Shown piece after piece: positions 8,923-17,626 of a stretch of 64,000 nt of DNA. The notes beneath the pieces are model-generated. The model saw nothing but the letters and a program-made list of their open reading frames with translations, made no database searches and had not been told where the DNA came from. The DNA comes from a virus, in IMG/VR virus record IMGVR_UViG_3300018065_000015, positions 1 through 64,000 of that record, one strand, 5' to 3'. The first letter of the stretch is position 1; each line of letters starts with the position of its first letter. A program made the translations under genes and the position numbers.

Positions 8923-9140
8923 CGCAGATCGTATTCAGCGTCATCTGCATGGTCTCGATTGCGCTGTGGCTGCTGCTGGTCGTAAGCGTTGCGATCGCAG
9001 CGGAGACGCTCAAGAAGGTCTCGGATGACTTCAGCAGAATTCGGACCGCGGAACGGATGAAGGTGTGTCTCACGAGGCTATGTATGCCCGTGACGTTTGC
9101 TATTCTTTTGGTCTGGGCATTGTTATGTCCATACCTATAA
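8919..9140 (+). CDS. Small membrane protein, 73 aa
   Basis: ATGA overlap with the preceding gene and AAGGAAC upstream. Two hydrophobic helices, about residues 5-27 and 54-72, flank a short basic loop. Expected in the inner membrane. Some small phage membrane proteins act in lysis or superinfection control, but nothing here decides between roles. Confidence 0.7.
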   Translation: MTQIVFSVICMVSIALWLLLVVSVAIAAETLKKVSDDFSRIRTAERMKVCLTRLCMPVTFAILLVWALLCPYL

Positions 9141-9176
9141 ACCGGCGGATCATCCGCCCAAACAAGGAGCTGTGCT

Positions 9177-10061
9177 ATGCTCGATGATGCGATTGCTCAC
9201 TATGCTGAGCACGTGAAACCGGAGGCCAGTAGGGCTGGTTGGATTCAGCACTGCAAGCAGGCCGTTGATTCGGTGCGCAACCACGCGGCGATCGACTCGA
9301 AGTTGTTCGTCAACTACGTGGTCGAAGTGCCGAGCGGGCGTCAGATCATGGACATCGTGAAGCCGGAAGACGGCGAGAAGCCGACCGACATGATGATCTA
9401 TGATACGGACTCCAAGAGCTTCACCCGCTGCCGCGCCCGCAAGATGCGCAGCCGGTTCATGCTCAAGGTCCACGCCAAGGACATGATTTCCAGTCCCCGC
9501 GGCGTTGCCGTGGCGCTGGTCGAACGCGGTAGCAACGCGTTGTTCGTCGGCGGTAGTTTCTGCAACTACCTCGACACCTGGAACCGCCACGTCGGTCTCT
9601 GGCTGGCGATCCAGAACATGCAGCCTGTCCCGTGGCAGCTGGCACATCAGATGAAGGCGCTCCCGCTCGACACCGAGCTGGCCCACCTGCTGATGAGCAA
9701 GCACAGCACGGAGAAGCTGAAGGAGAAGGTCCCGCCTCCGTGGGACTTCGTCATCCAGGAGGGACGCACGTGTGCCCACACGGAGTTCCACTGGTTCGAA
9801 GCGGATAAGAAACCGTTTACGAGGATCATTCAGGGACGGCGAAAGGTGTGCTGTCCCATCTGCGAGAAACCGCTTAGCCGCCCCGTATTTCCGCCGACCA
9901 CCAGGACTGCGATCATCACGACGATCCAACTGGCGACTCGGTGCTGGGACAGACGGTTCGGTGACAAGGAGTCCACGACGAATGTCAGCAACAACCTTTC
10001 CGAGAACGGGTCGCCATCAAAAATGGTTGCCGGAACCCCTATTACAGAGCAGCGGGGGTGA
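9177..10061 (+). CDS. Unknown zinc-binding protein, 294 aa
   Basis: CAAGGAG 8 bases before the ATG. A long globular domain is followed by CAHTEFHWFE and CCPICEKPL near residue 225, a likely zinc site. The last 27 residues are low in structure and overlap the start of the Asp-rich gene by 80 bases. The short gap before this gene holds a hairpin (GGCGGA/TCCGCC). Confidence 0.75.
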   Translation: MLDDAIAHYAEHVKPEASRAGWIQHCKQAVDSVRNHAAIDSKLFVNYVVEVPSGRQIMDIVKPEDGEKPTDMMIYDTDSKSFTRCRARKMRSRFMLKVHAKDMISSPRGVAVALVERGSNALFVGGSFCNYLDTWNRHVGLWLAIQNMQPVPWQLAHQMKALPLDTELAHLLMSKHSTEKLKEKVPPPWDFVIQEGRTCAHTEFHWFEADKKPFTRIIQGRRKVCCPICEKPLSRPVFPPTTRTAIITTIQLATRCWDRRFGDKESTTNVSNNLSENGSPSKMVAGTPITEQRG

Positions 10062-10239
10062 CGAGTACGACGACGAAGACGAAGACTTCGACGACGACTA
10101 CGACGACTACGACGATGACGACGACTACGACGACGATGATGAAGACGAAGACGACGATTTCGACGACGACTTCGACGACGACTATGAAGACGAAGAAGAC
10201 GACGAATGGAACGACTTCGACGACGATGAGGAGGACTGA
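9982..10239 (+). CDS. Extremely Asp-rich protein, 85 aa
   Basis: ATG preceded by AAGGAG. After about 27 ordinary residues, nearly every residue is Asp or Glu, broken at intervals by Tyr, Phe or Trp (YDD, FDDD units). The net charge is extreme. Such composition is seen in DNA-mimic and histone-chaperone-like proteins; a DNA-mimic role is only an inference. The DNA is a GAC/GAT/GAA repeat that may be prone to slippage. Confidence 0.7.
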   Translation: MSATTFPRTGRHQKWLPEPLLQSSGGDEYDDEDEDFDDDYDDYDDDDDYDDDDEDEDDDFDDDFDDDYEDEEDDEWNDFDDDEED

Positions 10240-10520
10240 TGGCCTCCCTCACCCCGCTCGAGTTGTGCGTCGCAGTATTCGTGATCGTGTCAGGCGTCGC
10301 GAGCTGGTTTCTATTGGGTCTCTACGATCGGTGCACTAGTTCACACCATCCCAGAGGCTCCCCGGACGAGGATTATGCTGCGCGGCGAGCCGCGCTTGCT
10401 CGTCGGGAGAAATTGCTCGCCCGAAAGACGCCGACTTCACAGCAAAAGGCTCAACCCCTGAAGCAGCCGCAACCTCATCAAAAAGCTCGATGTCGCCCCG
10501 CGGCAACGTCGGAACGATAG
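10239..10520 (+). CDS. Small single-pass membrane protein, 93 aa
   Basis: ATG overlaps the preceding stop by one base, and GAGGA lies upstream. One membrane helix at about residues 7-28 is followed by a basic cytoplasmic tail. The last 185 bases overlap, on the opposite strand, the 3' end of the convergent minus-strand gene, so the tail sequence is less certain than the membrane helix. Confidence 0.6.
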   Translation: MASLTPLELCVAVFVIVSGVASWFLLGLYDRCTSSHHPRGSPDEDYAARRAALARREKLLARKTPTSQQKAQPLKQPQPHQKARCRPAATSER

Positions 10521-11553
10521 AGGCCAGCTTCTCGGTGTCGACCCACGCGCCTGCGGGCGCAACCTCGTCTGTGAAATCATCGCCAAGCGCGTCAGCGAGA
10601 TCGTTGACAGGCAGACGCTGCAAGTCCGCCTTTTTGTAATAATTGCCGGAGAGCGGCGACCCCACCAGGTCGTCCGACAGTTCGGCAGCAAGTTTCTCGG
10701 TGACGGCGAACAGCTCCTCGGGTCGCTGGATGACATTGTCATACCGGCGGTTGAGGCCAGTCTCACGATCGAATTGGTCCACGACCGCTGCGATCTTTGT
10801 GAGAACGCTGTAGTGCCGGATACTATCCGAGGATTCCTCACACAGCCGGGCGAGCTTTTCCAACTCCTGTTGCAGCTCGCTCGGCTGGTGTGTATTCCCT
10901 GCGGCTTTGATGCGGGTGCGGATGATCTCCGCAGCCTGCTTACCCGAACACACACCGAGGCCCGCCATTTTCTCCAGCATGTCGATGTGCTCCGGCAGGT
11001 CCGCGCCGAATGCAGCACGTTTCTGGAGTATCTTCGTCGCGAACTTGTTCCGATCCGCATACGGAAGCTGGTCGCGATACTCGGCGAGCCAATCTGCCGC
11101 GGCCTTGACCTCACCGATGTTGCGCATCGGGTAGTGCCGTTCACGCTGTCCCTGACCGTCATCGAAAACGACCGCGAAATCCGAATCCGGAAGTTCAGTC
11201 GAATCGTAGCGTCGGGCCGCGGCAACCTTTTCTTTCATCTCGGTCACCTGATCGGCCACGCCATGGAACTGGGCGGCATGCATCAGACGGCTCTCGACCA
11301 GATCGGCCTGCCCGACACTCATCTCGGCCCGCTTCTCGTGGAAGAAGATCGAGGACATGACCGTGGCTGCGCCGGTATGGCAGGGATAGCGCCGACGAGA
11401 GAGGTCGGCGTACTGATGGGGGGCGACGTCGTCATCTCCGCAGATGTCACGTTGGCTCGCGGACTTGACAAAGGCTGGCAACGGATAGATGGAGTTGATA
11501 CGATGAATCTCCTGTCCGTTGAGGTCTTCTGTTTGATCCATTACGCTGGACAT
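10336..11553 (-). CDS. Probable phage structural or virion-associated protein, 405 aa
   Basis: A long minus-strand frame with good coding character. The region around residues 30-70 (LPAFVKSA, then QYADLSRRRYPCHT, then SSIFF) resembles a motif found in virion-associated proteins of large phages; this is a weak recollection-based match. The rest is helical and acidic. It is an isolated minus-strand gene whose start is only 26 bases from the divergent primase-like gene. Confidence 0.75.
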   Translation of the reverse strand: MSSVMDQTEDLNGQEIHRINSIYPLPAFVKSASQRDICGDDDVAPHQYADLSRRRYPCHTGAATVMSSIFFHEKRAEMSVGQADLVESRLMHAAQFHGVADQVTEMKEKVAAARRYDSTELPDSDFAVVFDDGQGQRERHYPMRNIGEVKAAADWLAEYRDQLPYADRNKFATKILQKRAAFGADLPEHIDMLEKMAGLGVCSGKQAAEIIRTRIKAAGNTHQPSELQQELEKLARLCEESSDSIRHYSVLTKIAAVVDQFDRETGLNRRYDNVIQRPEELFAVTEKLAAELSDDLVGSPLSGNYYKKADLQRLPVNDLADALGDDFTDEVAPAGAWVDTEKLASIVPTLPRGDIELFDEVAAASGVEPFAVKSASFGRAISPDEQARLAAQHNPRPGSLWDGVN

Positions 11554-11579
11554 GGTTTGTTCCCTGTTTCGAGGTCTAC

Positions 11580-14381
11580 ATGTTAAGACGCCGGTCGATC
11601 AACGCGCATATCGGATGGCACCAGGTGCTGCCATTGCTAGGAATCAAGGCCGCCTCCACGTCCATCCCGCTGATGGTGCCCTGCCCGATGTGCAGGAAAC
11701 CCCGCCTGACTATCTACAATGATAGCAAGTTCGGCGGGAATTGGCACTACTGCCCTGACTGCCATTCCTCTGGAGATATGATAGAACTGGCAGCAAAAAC
11801 GTGGAAGATCAGTTTGGAGGACACAATCCGGCGATTGGTCGCCTCCGGGCTCCCATTCCCGGCGGACGCCGTCACTCAGGAGGCAATCCGGCGCTACGAG
11901 CAGGGCTACGTGGCCGAACAAACGCACATTCGCCGGCTGCGCGAGGACAGCCGCCGGCTGATGGCCGACGGGGACGTCCAGCTCGAGCGCGTCCTCCAGC
12001 AGATGGGCCTCCCGCAGGACCACCAGCGGGCCTACTGGCGGAAGCGCATGGGGCGCTTCATCGGCGGGGCCGACAAGCTCCGCTGCATCCAGGGGTTCTA
12101 CCCGCACGCCGGTCCGCGCAAAGAGAACTCTGTGGGCCGCAACGAGCACGCGAACATGTTCCGCGGCAAGGGCTGGAACGATATGCTCGTGGTGCCCTTC
12201 CACGATCTGCCCGAGCGCTGTGCCGGTGTGCTGTTCATCGGCCGCCACGCCGAGCGAGACAAAGACTACACGTTCCGGCTGGTCGACTCCAAGCTGGCGC
12301 CGCACGGGGCTGCCGCAGCTGTGGCGGAGATCGGCGTGTGCATGGCGGACGTGCTGAACGGCCCGACGTCCCATGCGCAGCTCTTCAAAAATCAGGTGTT
12401 CGTGATCCCCGATCCGGCCACGGCGCTCAAGCTGCAGGCCCGGCACATGAAGGACGCGGACCTCCCGCTGCCGATCGTGGGCACGTACAACGCGCTGGTC
12501 CGCCGGCAGACCCGTAAATGGGAGCTGCGCACGTACGACTTCTGGCGTACCCGACCGGACAAACGATTCATCTTCTGGGACAAGGTGCTGTCGGCCAACC
12601 TGTTCAACATGGCGGCGCGTGCCGATGGGCTTGTGAGCATCGTCCCTGCTGCGCAATACACGTGGCGGCGGCCGCCGCACATGTGGCTGCGAGACATGCA
12701 GCGCCGGGCGCGACCCTGGGCAGAGGCGCTAGAGGCGCATCTACGCGTAATCCCGGAGGACGCGGCTGCGACGCTGCTGCAAAACATCGACATCCCTCCC
12801 GACATGTTGATGCAATTCACGGATGGCTGCTGCGACGAGGTGCAGGAGCTGCTGGAGCGCCACCGAAAGGCGGCCACGCAGTTCCACAACACGACAGTCA
12901 GGGGCCAGGGCATTGAAGAGATGAGCAATGGCTGGCACGTCGCCAAAACCGGCGAGTGTGTCTGTGACGCCATTCTCAGGGTGGAGAAGGTCATCTGCAT
13001 CGAAGACGACGAGGACGCCGACCCCTACTATCAGGGGAGGATCATCTATGGTAATGAGCAGGTGGAATTCGTTGAGCCCATGAGCAAGATCGAGAGCGAC
13101 CCAGGGACATGGCTCAAGAAGAAGGTGCTGTCCAAGCTCGGCAAGATGGTCGTCATCAAGCGAGCATGGGCACCGCACATTTTCGATATTGCTCGTGGGC
13201 TACACACCCCCGAGGTCATCCGTGAAGACGGAAAGTTCGGCTGGAAGCCACGCGACAGCTGCTTCAGCCTCCCTAAGTTCGCCGTGCACGTCGGAGGTGA
13301 GGTGTGCGACGAGCCCGCTCATGTTGTCGACGCATGGGCACCAGGCCAGGATCTGGATGCGCCTACAGCGGTGATTCCCGATCTCTCTCCGCTGCTGGAG
13401 GACAGCCCAGCAAACGCTCTGGTGTGGGCAACCGCCGCCTGTATCGGAGCGAATATCTTGGCGCCTGCAGTAGGGCAGCACGTGACCGGTATAGGGCTCA
13501 TCGGTCATGGTGCTGTGCTCTGCGGGAAAGAGACTGCAAGAACGTGCGGATGTTGTGAGTACAGTAGTGCGTCTGCGACGCCGGCGGGCATAGACAAATC
13601 TTTGGGAGTGATAACTGATGTCACAGCCCGGCATCGCTGGCCGTTAATGGTGAACATGCAAAACCAAGCTCGTCGTGTCCAGGACGTCATGGCACACGGC
13701 GGCTACGAAGCAAACACCATCCTGTGCACCGATAAATGGCACGCCGACGTCTGGTCACTCGTTGGTTCGTGGCGGTTTATAAACGGACCCAAGGCCGTAG
13801 AGCCGGGGGCGCATGTGAGGCAGTTATTGCCGCGCGTGCTGCCTCTGTGGCTCAGGCGTATCAGCCAGCGCAAGTTCAAACTGGAATCACATGCGGACGA
13901 ATACCTGATCCGCGTGATCGACGACATGGCGTCCATGATGCAAGAGCATGGGCCAGTCAAGGTGATCTACGAGGCTGGCAGCCGTGTAGATAACGTGGCG
14001 GAGCTACCCAAGAAGCCCGCGCAGAAGCTGGTAGCCCTGCTGCATGAGCAAATTTGTGACGGATACATTCGATTCGCACGCCCGGGCGACACGACCAAAG
14101 GGCGAGGCGCGACGATCGTGCGGTGTGCGCCGAAAGACCGTGCGCCAGGCATTTTCATCCCTAGAGTTGCTATCACTGGCATCTGTGAGAAGCGTGGTGT
14201 GATGCCCCCCGATCCGGCCAGGGTAAGCGACGCATTCAAAGCTGCCAATGCACTGGATGGCGAATGCGAGTATGATAATGAAAGGGGCTGGTTTATATCA
14301 GAGTCATGGTGGAACAAGCAGATCGACCGCTGCAACTCTAATCCTCAACACCGGTTAAAGGTAATAGGAGGTGACGAATGA
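11580..14381 (+). CDS. CHC2 zinc-finger primase-like protein, 933 aa
   Basis: The N terminus carries a CHC2-type zinc ribbon (C35, C38, C58, C61; CPMC and CPDC followed by HSSGDMIELAA), the DNA-binding finger of DnaG-like primases. A central region resembling a primase/toprim segment follows. Near residue 650 GAVLCGKET resembles a Walker A motif with Glu in place of Ser/Thr, so any ATPase activity is doubtful. It is probably a primase or primase-helicase-like protein of phage replication. The start uses a weak GAGGT site, and the 3' end overlaps the next gene by ATGA. Confidence 0.75.
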   Translation: MLRRRSINAHIGWHQVLPLLGIKAASTSIPLMVPCPMCRKPRLTIYNDSKFGGNWHYCPDCHSSGDMIELAAKTWKISLEDTIRRLVASGLPFPADAVTQEAIRRYEQGYVAEQTHIRRLREDSRRLMADGDVQLERVLQQMGLPQDHQRAYWRKRMGRFIGGADKLRCIQGFYPHAGPRKENSVGRNEHANMFRGKGWNDMLVVPFHDLPERCAGVLFIGRHAERDKDYTFRLVDSKLAPHGAAAAVAEIGVCMADVLNGPTSHAQLFKNQVFVIPDPATALKLQARHMKDADLPLPIVGTYNALVRRQTRKWELRTYDFWRTRPDKRFIFWDKVLSANLFNMAARADGLVSIVPAAQYTWRRPPHMWLRDMQRRARPWAEALEAHLRVIPEDAAATLLQNIDIPPDMLMQFTDGCCDEVQELLERHRKAATQFHNTTVRGQGIEEMSNGWHVAKTGECVCDAILRVEKVICIEDDEDADPYYQGRIIYGNEQVEFVEPMSKIESDPGTWLKKKVLSKLGKMVVIKRAWAPHIFDIARGLHTPEVIREDGKFGWKPRDSCFSLPKFAVHVGGEVCDEPAHVVDAWAPGQDLDAPTAVIPDLSPLLEDSPANALVWATAACIGANILAPAVGQHVTGIGLIGHGAVLCGKETARTCGCCEYSSASATPAGIDKSLGVITDVTARHRWPLMVNMQNQARRVQDVMAHGGYEANTILCTDKWHADVWSLVGSWRFINGPKAVEPGAHVRQLLPRVLPLWLRRISQRKFKLESHADEYLIRVIDDMASMMQEHGPVKVIYEAGSRVDNVAELPKKPAQKLVALLHEQICDGYIRFARPGDTTKGRGATIVRCAPKDRAPGIFIPRVAITGICEKRGVMPPDPARVSDAFKAANALDGECEYDNERGWFISESWWNKQIDRCNSNPQHRLKVIGGDE

Positions 14382-14653
14382 AGGCCACCAAGATGCTGAG
14401 GACGTGCAAGCTCGTGCTCCAGGAACTGGAGGATCTCGAGGAGATGTTGCCCTTCATCCCGGGCGACCAGCGTGCGGATCAGTTCATCCACGAGAGCCGC
14501 GGAGCCGTGACGGAGCTGCAGCTCATCGCAAAGTTCGAGACGGTGGACAACGTCACCTCCGAACAGGCCTTGCACATTCGGACGATCCAGGGCAGAATCA
14601 ATAAGCTTAGGAACATGGTTCCTGAGGACATACGAAAAGAGTTCGGAGACTAG
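14378..14653 (+). CDS. Small helical protein, 91 aa
   Basis: ATGA overlap with the primase-like gene and a near-perfect Shine-Dalgarno (TAGGAGGTGA). It is an acidic, entirely helical protein of unknown function, last in its operon before the RNA-rich region. Confidence 0.78.
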   Translation: MKATKMLRTCKLVLQELEDLEEMLPFIPGDQRADQFIHESRGAVTELQLIAKFETVDNVTSEQALHIRTIQGRINKLRNMVPEDIRKEFGD

Positions 14654-14733
14654 TGGTAGACGGAAATCTGCGGCGGGAATGGCTTTTAGGTCCAGTGCCC
14701 GCTTGCCGGCCGGTTCGACTCCGGTGACCACAC
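14652..14733 (+). other. tRNA-like element A (degenerate)
   Basis: A canonical T arm (CCGG/CCGG with loop TTCGACT) is followed by ACCAC, which pairs with GTGGT at 14653-14657. Between them are a small AGA/TCT hairpin and a long arm with TTTTAGG in its loop. Position 8 is not T and the D arm is abnormal, so this is not a standard tRNA. It may be a decayed class II (Leu-like) gene. Confidence 0.4.
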
Positions 14734-15151
14734 GAACCACTGGGCAGGTCAGTATCTGGCTGGGGCTGTAGGTCTCGGCTAAGCGGGCGCAACTCCCGCC
14801 AGACGGTTCAACAGTCGCTTGAGATACCCTCGGTAAACCGAGCGGCCGGGCCTATATGGTCGAGGGTACAGCGCTAGCCAGCTTCGACTGGGACTGTTGG
14901 TAGGACAGACGTAGGCGATAAACCGGTAGGCAGCCGCCGCGCTAAACGCGGGAGGGCACCGGGAACCGAATAAAACCTACGAGCGCCCTTTGGGTGAGGA
15001 CAGTTAAAGCTACTTATGCCTCGGCGGCGTGTGCTAAGGGAAAGCCCGCAAGGGTGCAGCATTAGTCGTAGCGCCGCAGCCCATTTTTGATATTGCTCAT
15101 AACCACACATGGCGGGTATGATACGGAAAATCAACCGTATCGGAGCCCGCC
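14734..15151 (+). ncRNA. Structured non-coding region
   Basis: No ORF fits here. Many short helices are visible: TACCCTC/GAGGGTA around a CTCGG/CCGAG hairpin, a CCGCG/CGCGG hairpin near 14940, and GCGCTA/TAGCGC enclosing about 14869-15077. The 12-mer GCTTCGACTGGG near 14881 also occurs in the non-coding region at 47146-47564. Possibly an ornate phage RNA; family not assigned. Confidence 0.4.
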
Positions 15152-15499
15152 ATGTCGCGTAATTCAGAGAAACGTCGCGCTAGCCAGCGGAAAGCGCAGA
15201 ACAAATACTACCAGAAGAACAAGGCCTACTACAGGCAGAAGACTAAAGAGCATAAGGCCCGGGTCAAACAGTGGGTCTTTGAGTACAAGCAGACGCATCC
15301 GTGTATTGAGTGCGGGGCCGACCACCCTGCGTACTTGGTATTTCATCATCGCGACCCTACGGCAAAAGATTTGGAAGTCGCGAACATGATCAGTCGCGGA
15401 TGGGGCTTGCGCCGTATTGAGAAGGAGATCGAGAAGTGCGACGTGTTGTGTGCAAATTGCCATATGCTGTTGCACTGGGAAGAAAATGATGCGGGGTAG
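15152..15499 (+). CDS. HNH endonuclease (copy 1)
   Basis: 115 aa. A basic helical N terminus is followed by a zinc-supported HNH fold: CIECG, then LVFHHRDP, then CANCHMLLHW. This is a free-standing homing-type HNH nuclease. Its stop codon lies inside the acceptor stem of the following tRNA-Met, so the gene abuts or has invaded the tRNA locus. A related copy on the other strand (16022-16348) sits next to the second CAT tRNA. Confidence 0.85.
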   Translation: MSRNSEKRRASQRKAQNKYYQKNKAYYRQKTKEHKARVKQWVFEYKQTHPCIECGADHPAYLVFHHRDPTAKDLEVANMISRGWGLRRIEKEIEKCDVLCANCHMLLHWEENDAG

Positions 15500-15563
15500 T
15501 GTAGTGGCCTAACACGCAGGGCTCATATCCCTGAAATCGCAGGTTCGAATCCTGTCCCCGCTA
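15490..15563 (+). tRNA. tRNA-Met (CAT), copy 1
   Basis: Cloverleaf: acceptor with 6 pairs, D stem GTGT/ACAC, anticodon stem CAGGG/CCCTG with loop CTCATAT, T arm with TTCGAAT. The 29-31/39-41 GGG/CCC run is typical of initiator tRNA. Position 1 (T) and 72 (T) cannot pair. CCA is not encoded. Confidence 0.85.
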
Positions 15564-15831
15564 CTGCTGGTGACCATGTAAACAAGAAGGCAGAGGTGGT
15601 CTGTAACGGTATCGTACGCCGGCCAACCTGTGGACGCCCATAGGTTGAGCAAGCCGAACCAGCACAAGCACTCGCCACCCCATATGACACCTCATGGGGG
15701 AGCGTCCCGCGAGTCCATAAATCGCGATGCGAAGGACAAACGGTTGGCGTTAGTGCAGCGTGTGGCGAAGGTGTCTAGCCGCGGCCGGGCAATAGTCAGG
15801 TGCACCTGGCAGGTCGAACAACGAGCGCCGA
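15564..15831 (+). ncRNA. Non-coding region with long-range pairing
   Basis: No gene seen. TGCTGGT right after the tRNA pairs with ACCAGCA near 15660. A perfect 12-base palindrome CAGGTGCACCTG lies at about 15798-15809, and GGTATCG occurs near 15610 and again at 15832. Role unknown. Confidence 0.3.
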
Positions 15832-15896
15832 GGTATCGGTTGGCGCCCGAAAGGGCCACGACCAGGCCTGTTGGGGTTCGATTCCCCTTCGATACC
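15832..15896 (+). other. tRNA-like element B, truncated
   Basis: GGTATCG pairs perfectly with CGATACC, and a T arm GGGG-TTCGATT-CCCC is present. Only about 30 bases separate the acceptor from the T arm instead of about 41, so a full D and anticodon arm cannot form. A GGCC/GGCC hairpin fills the space. It is a decayed tRNA or a tRNA mimic. The next 125 bases hold no feature I can name. Confidence 0.45.
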
Positions 15897-16021
15897 GACG
15901 CGCTTTTGATACAGAAACGCGTTTCCCCACGTGGGAACTCAAGGGATTGTGCCCCCTTGAGAAAACTGGTAGCCCCGACCGGCAGTACCGACTGCTCAAC
16001 CGGACTGACCGGTTCGGCGGA

Positions 16022-16348
16022 CTACCTATAACCATGCTCGTAGTGTACGATTCGGTGACAGTTGGCGCACAGGACAATGCATTTGTCAATCTCTACTTGG
16101 ATCCTCGCGATAGAGAATGAGCGATTGATCATCTCACTAACCTCGTGCGTTTTTACAGCTGGATCCTCGTGGTGGAAGCATAAGCACCGAAAGTCGTCGC
16201 AGCCGCAATGTAGGCATACGCTACGTTTTTTGACCTCCTCGACAAACTCGCGGTTGCGCTGTCGTGCGCGTGCGCAGCGCGCCTTATACTGCGCCTTGTT
16301 TGCTTGATAGTGTTTTGAGGCGTATTTCTTGGGATCTTTAGCTGGCAT
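16022..16348 (-). CDS. HNH endonuclease (copy 2)
   Basis: 108 aa. The ATG at 16348 is chosen because GGAGGGA lies 5 bases upstream. It carries the same fold as copy 1: basic N terminus, CLHCG, CFHHEDP, CANCHRIVH. It is transcribed toward copy 1 and its start is 82 bases from the second CAT tRNA, on the opposite strand. The pair of HNH genes bracketing two CAT tRNAs suggests homing activity in this locus. Confidence 0.82.
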   Translation of the reverse strand: MPAKDPKKYASKHYQANKAQYKARCARARQRNREFVEEVKKRSVCLHCGCDDFRCLCFHHEDPAVKTHEVSEMINRSFSIARIQVEIDKCIVLCANCHRIVHYEHGYR

Positions 16349-16429
16349 TGGTCCCTCCATGGTTAGAATACACAGTGCAGTTTCTAACCTAATTATGCCG
16401 GTAGCTGTCGTAACGTACAATAGGAATAA

Positions 16430-16503
16430 CGCGGAGTGGTGCAGAGGCCTAGCACGCGAGCCTCATAAGCTCGAAGTCGCGGGTTCGAATCCCGCCTCCG
16501 CAA
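16430..16503 (+). tRNA. tRNA-Met (CAT), copy 2
   Basis: Acceptor GCGGAG/CTCCGC with unpaired C1 and A72, the hallmark of bacterial initiator tRNA. D stem GTGC/GCAC, anticodon loop CTCATAA on stem CGAGC/GCTCG, T arm GCGGG/CCCGC with TTCGAAT, A73. It lacks the GGG/CCC anticodon-stem run of initiators. Confidence 0.88.
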
Positions 16504-16543
16504 ATTGGTCGGTATATCAAGGATCATGCGAGCGAAAGCTGCA

Positions 16544-16649
16544 GTCAGCATAGTGCAACGGTATGGGCCCGCATGTAGCGGGTACCGCCTGCGCACTGAA
16601 GCGGGCCGGCCCGGGAGCAGACCCGGAATCCGGATGGACCCGTGCTGAT
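16544..16649 (+). other. tRNA-like element with interrupted D arm
   Basis: GTCAGCA pairs with TGCTGAT (7 pairs including G-T). After the 5' strand come T8, A9, GTGC and the D loop AACGGTA, all canonical. A 29-base insertion containing CCCGC/GCGGG then precedes the matching GCAC. No T arm is visible near the 3' strand. The rest of 16504-16747 has no gene. Confidence 0.35.
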
Positions 16650-16747
16650 CGCCGTAAAGACTGATGCGGGAGCGAGATGTCCCGTACCGACCATGAAATA
16701 ACGGCGCCGCGGTGGCGCCACATTGTTGTGCCATAGGAGAAAGACTC

Positions 16748-17626
16748 TTGGCAAAAGCTCGACGAAAAGTCGACCCCGTGGCGGCACTGGCCGCCGTCTC
16801 AGAAGCCGACGTCAAGCAGACGCTTGATCAGATCGGTGATTTACAAGCCAGCATGCAAGGTACGCTGGCAGGTCTTGGTGCCACGATGGTGTCCAAGATT
16901 GAGGAGCTCGGACAACTCAACACTGCCATCGACGTGCAGAAAGATGCGTTGAAAGAGCTCCACGATATCGAAGTACAAGCGGAAACGCTGGCCGAGCTCG
17001 AGGAGCGCGAACAGGAGCGCCTCACGGCTCACGAAAAGGCTGCGGAAGCGAGGGCACTCGAGTGGGCCGAACAGGACGCCGCACGATTGCAGTTGCTGAC
17101 CCGCGAATCCGAACAGGCACAGTACCAGCGCGAGCAACGCGAGAAGCGTGCGCTTGAGGAATTCAACGCCAGCGTCACCGAACGTCAGCGCCAAGAACGC
17201 TTTCGGATGGAAGACGTGAACCGGCAGATGTCGGACAAGATCGAGGCTGTCGAAGCGCGTGAGGCTGCGGTGTCGGAGAAGGAGGAAGAGATTGCCGCCT
17301 TCCCGGCTAAGCTGGAGGCTGCTGTCGCTGCTGCGACGGAGGCAGCCGAGACGAAAGCTCAACAGGCGTTCGGCCATGAGCGGACGATCCTCAAGAAGGA
17401 CGCCGAGGGCAAACTGGCGCTGGCGCACCAGCAGATCCAGGCGCTCGAAGCGACGATCCGCAGCCTGCAGGATCAACTGGAAGCTGCCGAGAACGCCGCA
17501 CGCGACGCACAGACGGACGCGAAAGAGATTTCGCAGAAGGCCGTCGAGGCGAGTGCGGATCGTCAGGCGCTCACGACGCTGCAAAAGGCGATGGAGGTTC
17601 AGGCCTCTGCGCCGCAGAAGCGATAG
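16748..17626 (+). CDS. Coiled-coil protein, 292 aa
   Basis: A TTG start (MAKARRKVDP) is chosen because AGGAGA lies just upstream, whereas earlier ATGs fall in the structured RNA. After about 50 residues almost the whole protein is a charged Ala/Glu/Gln/Arg coiled coil (heptads through residue 280). No enzyme motif. It is likely a structural or scaffold-type protein, but no family is recognised. Confidence 0.78.
   Translation: MAKARRKVDPVAALAAVSEADVKQTLDQIGDLQASMQGTLAGLGATMVSKIEELGQLNTAIDVQKDALKELHDIEVQAETLAELEEREQERLTAHEKAAEARALEWAEQDAARLQLLTRESEQAQYQREQREKRALEEFNASVTERQRQERFRMEDVNRQMSDKIEAVEAREAAVSEKEEEIAAFPAKLEAAVAAATEAAETKAQQAFGHERTILKKDAEGKLALAHQQIQALEATIRSLQDQLEAAENAARDAQTDAKEISQKAVEASADRQALTTLQKAMEVQASAPQKR

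Noticed and set aside
14700-15090. tmRNA or RNase P RNA
   Set aside because: Fragments resemble their motifs (TTCGACTGGG, GGTAAACC), but no tag frame, acceptor domain or conserved RNase P core was found.
16600-16720. Hammerhead ribozyme
   Set aside because: CTGATG occurs, but the required CTGANGA and GAAA core elements are not complete.
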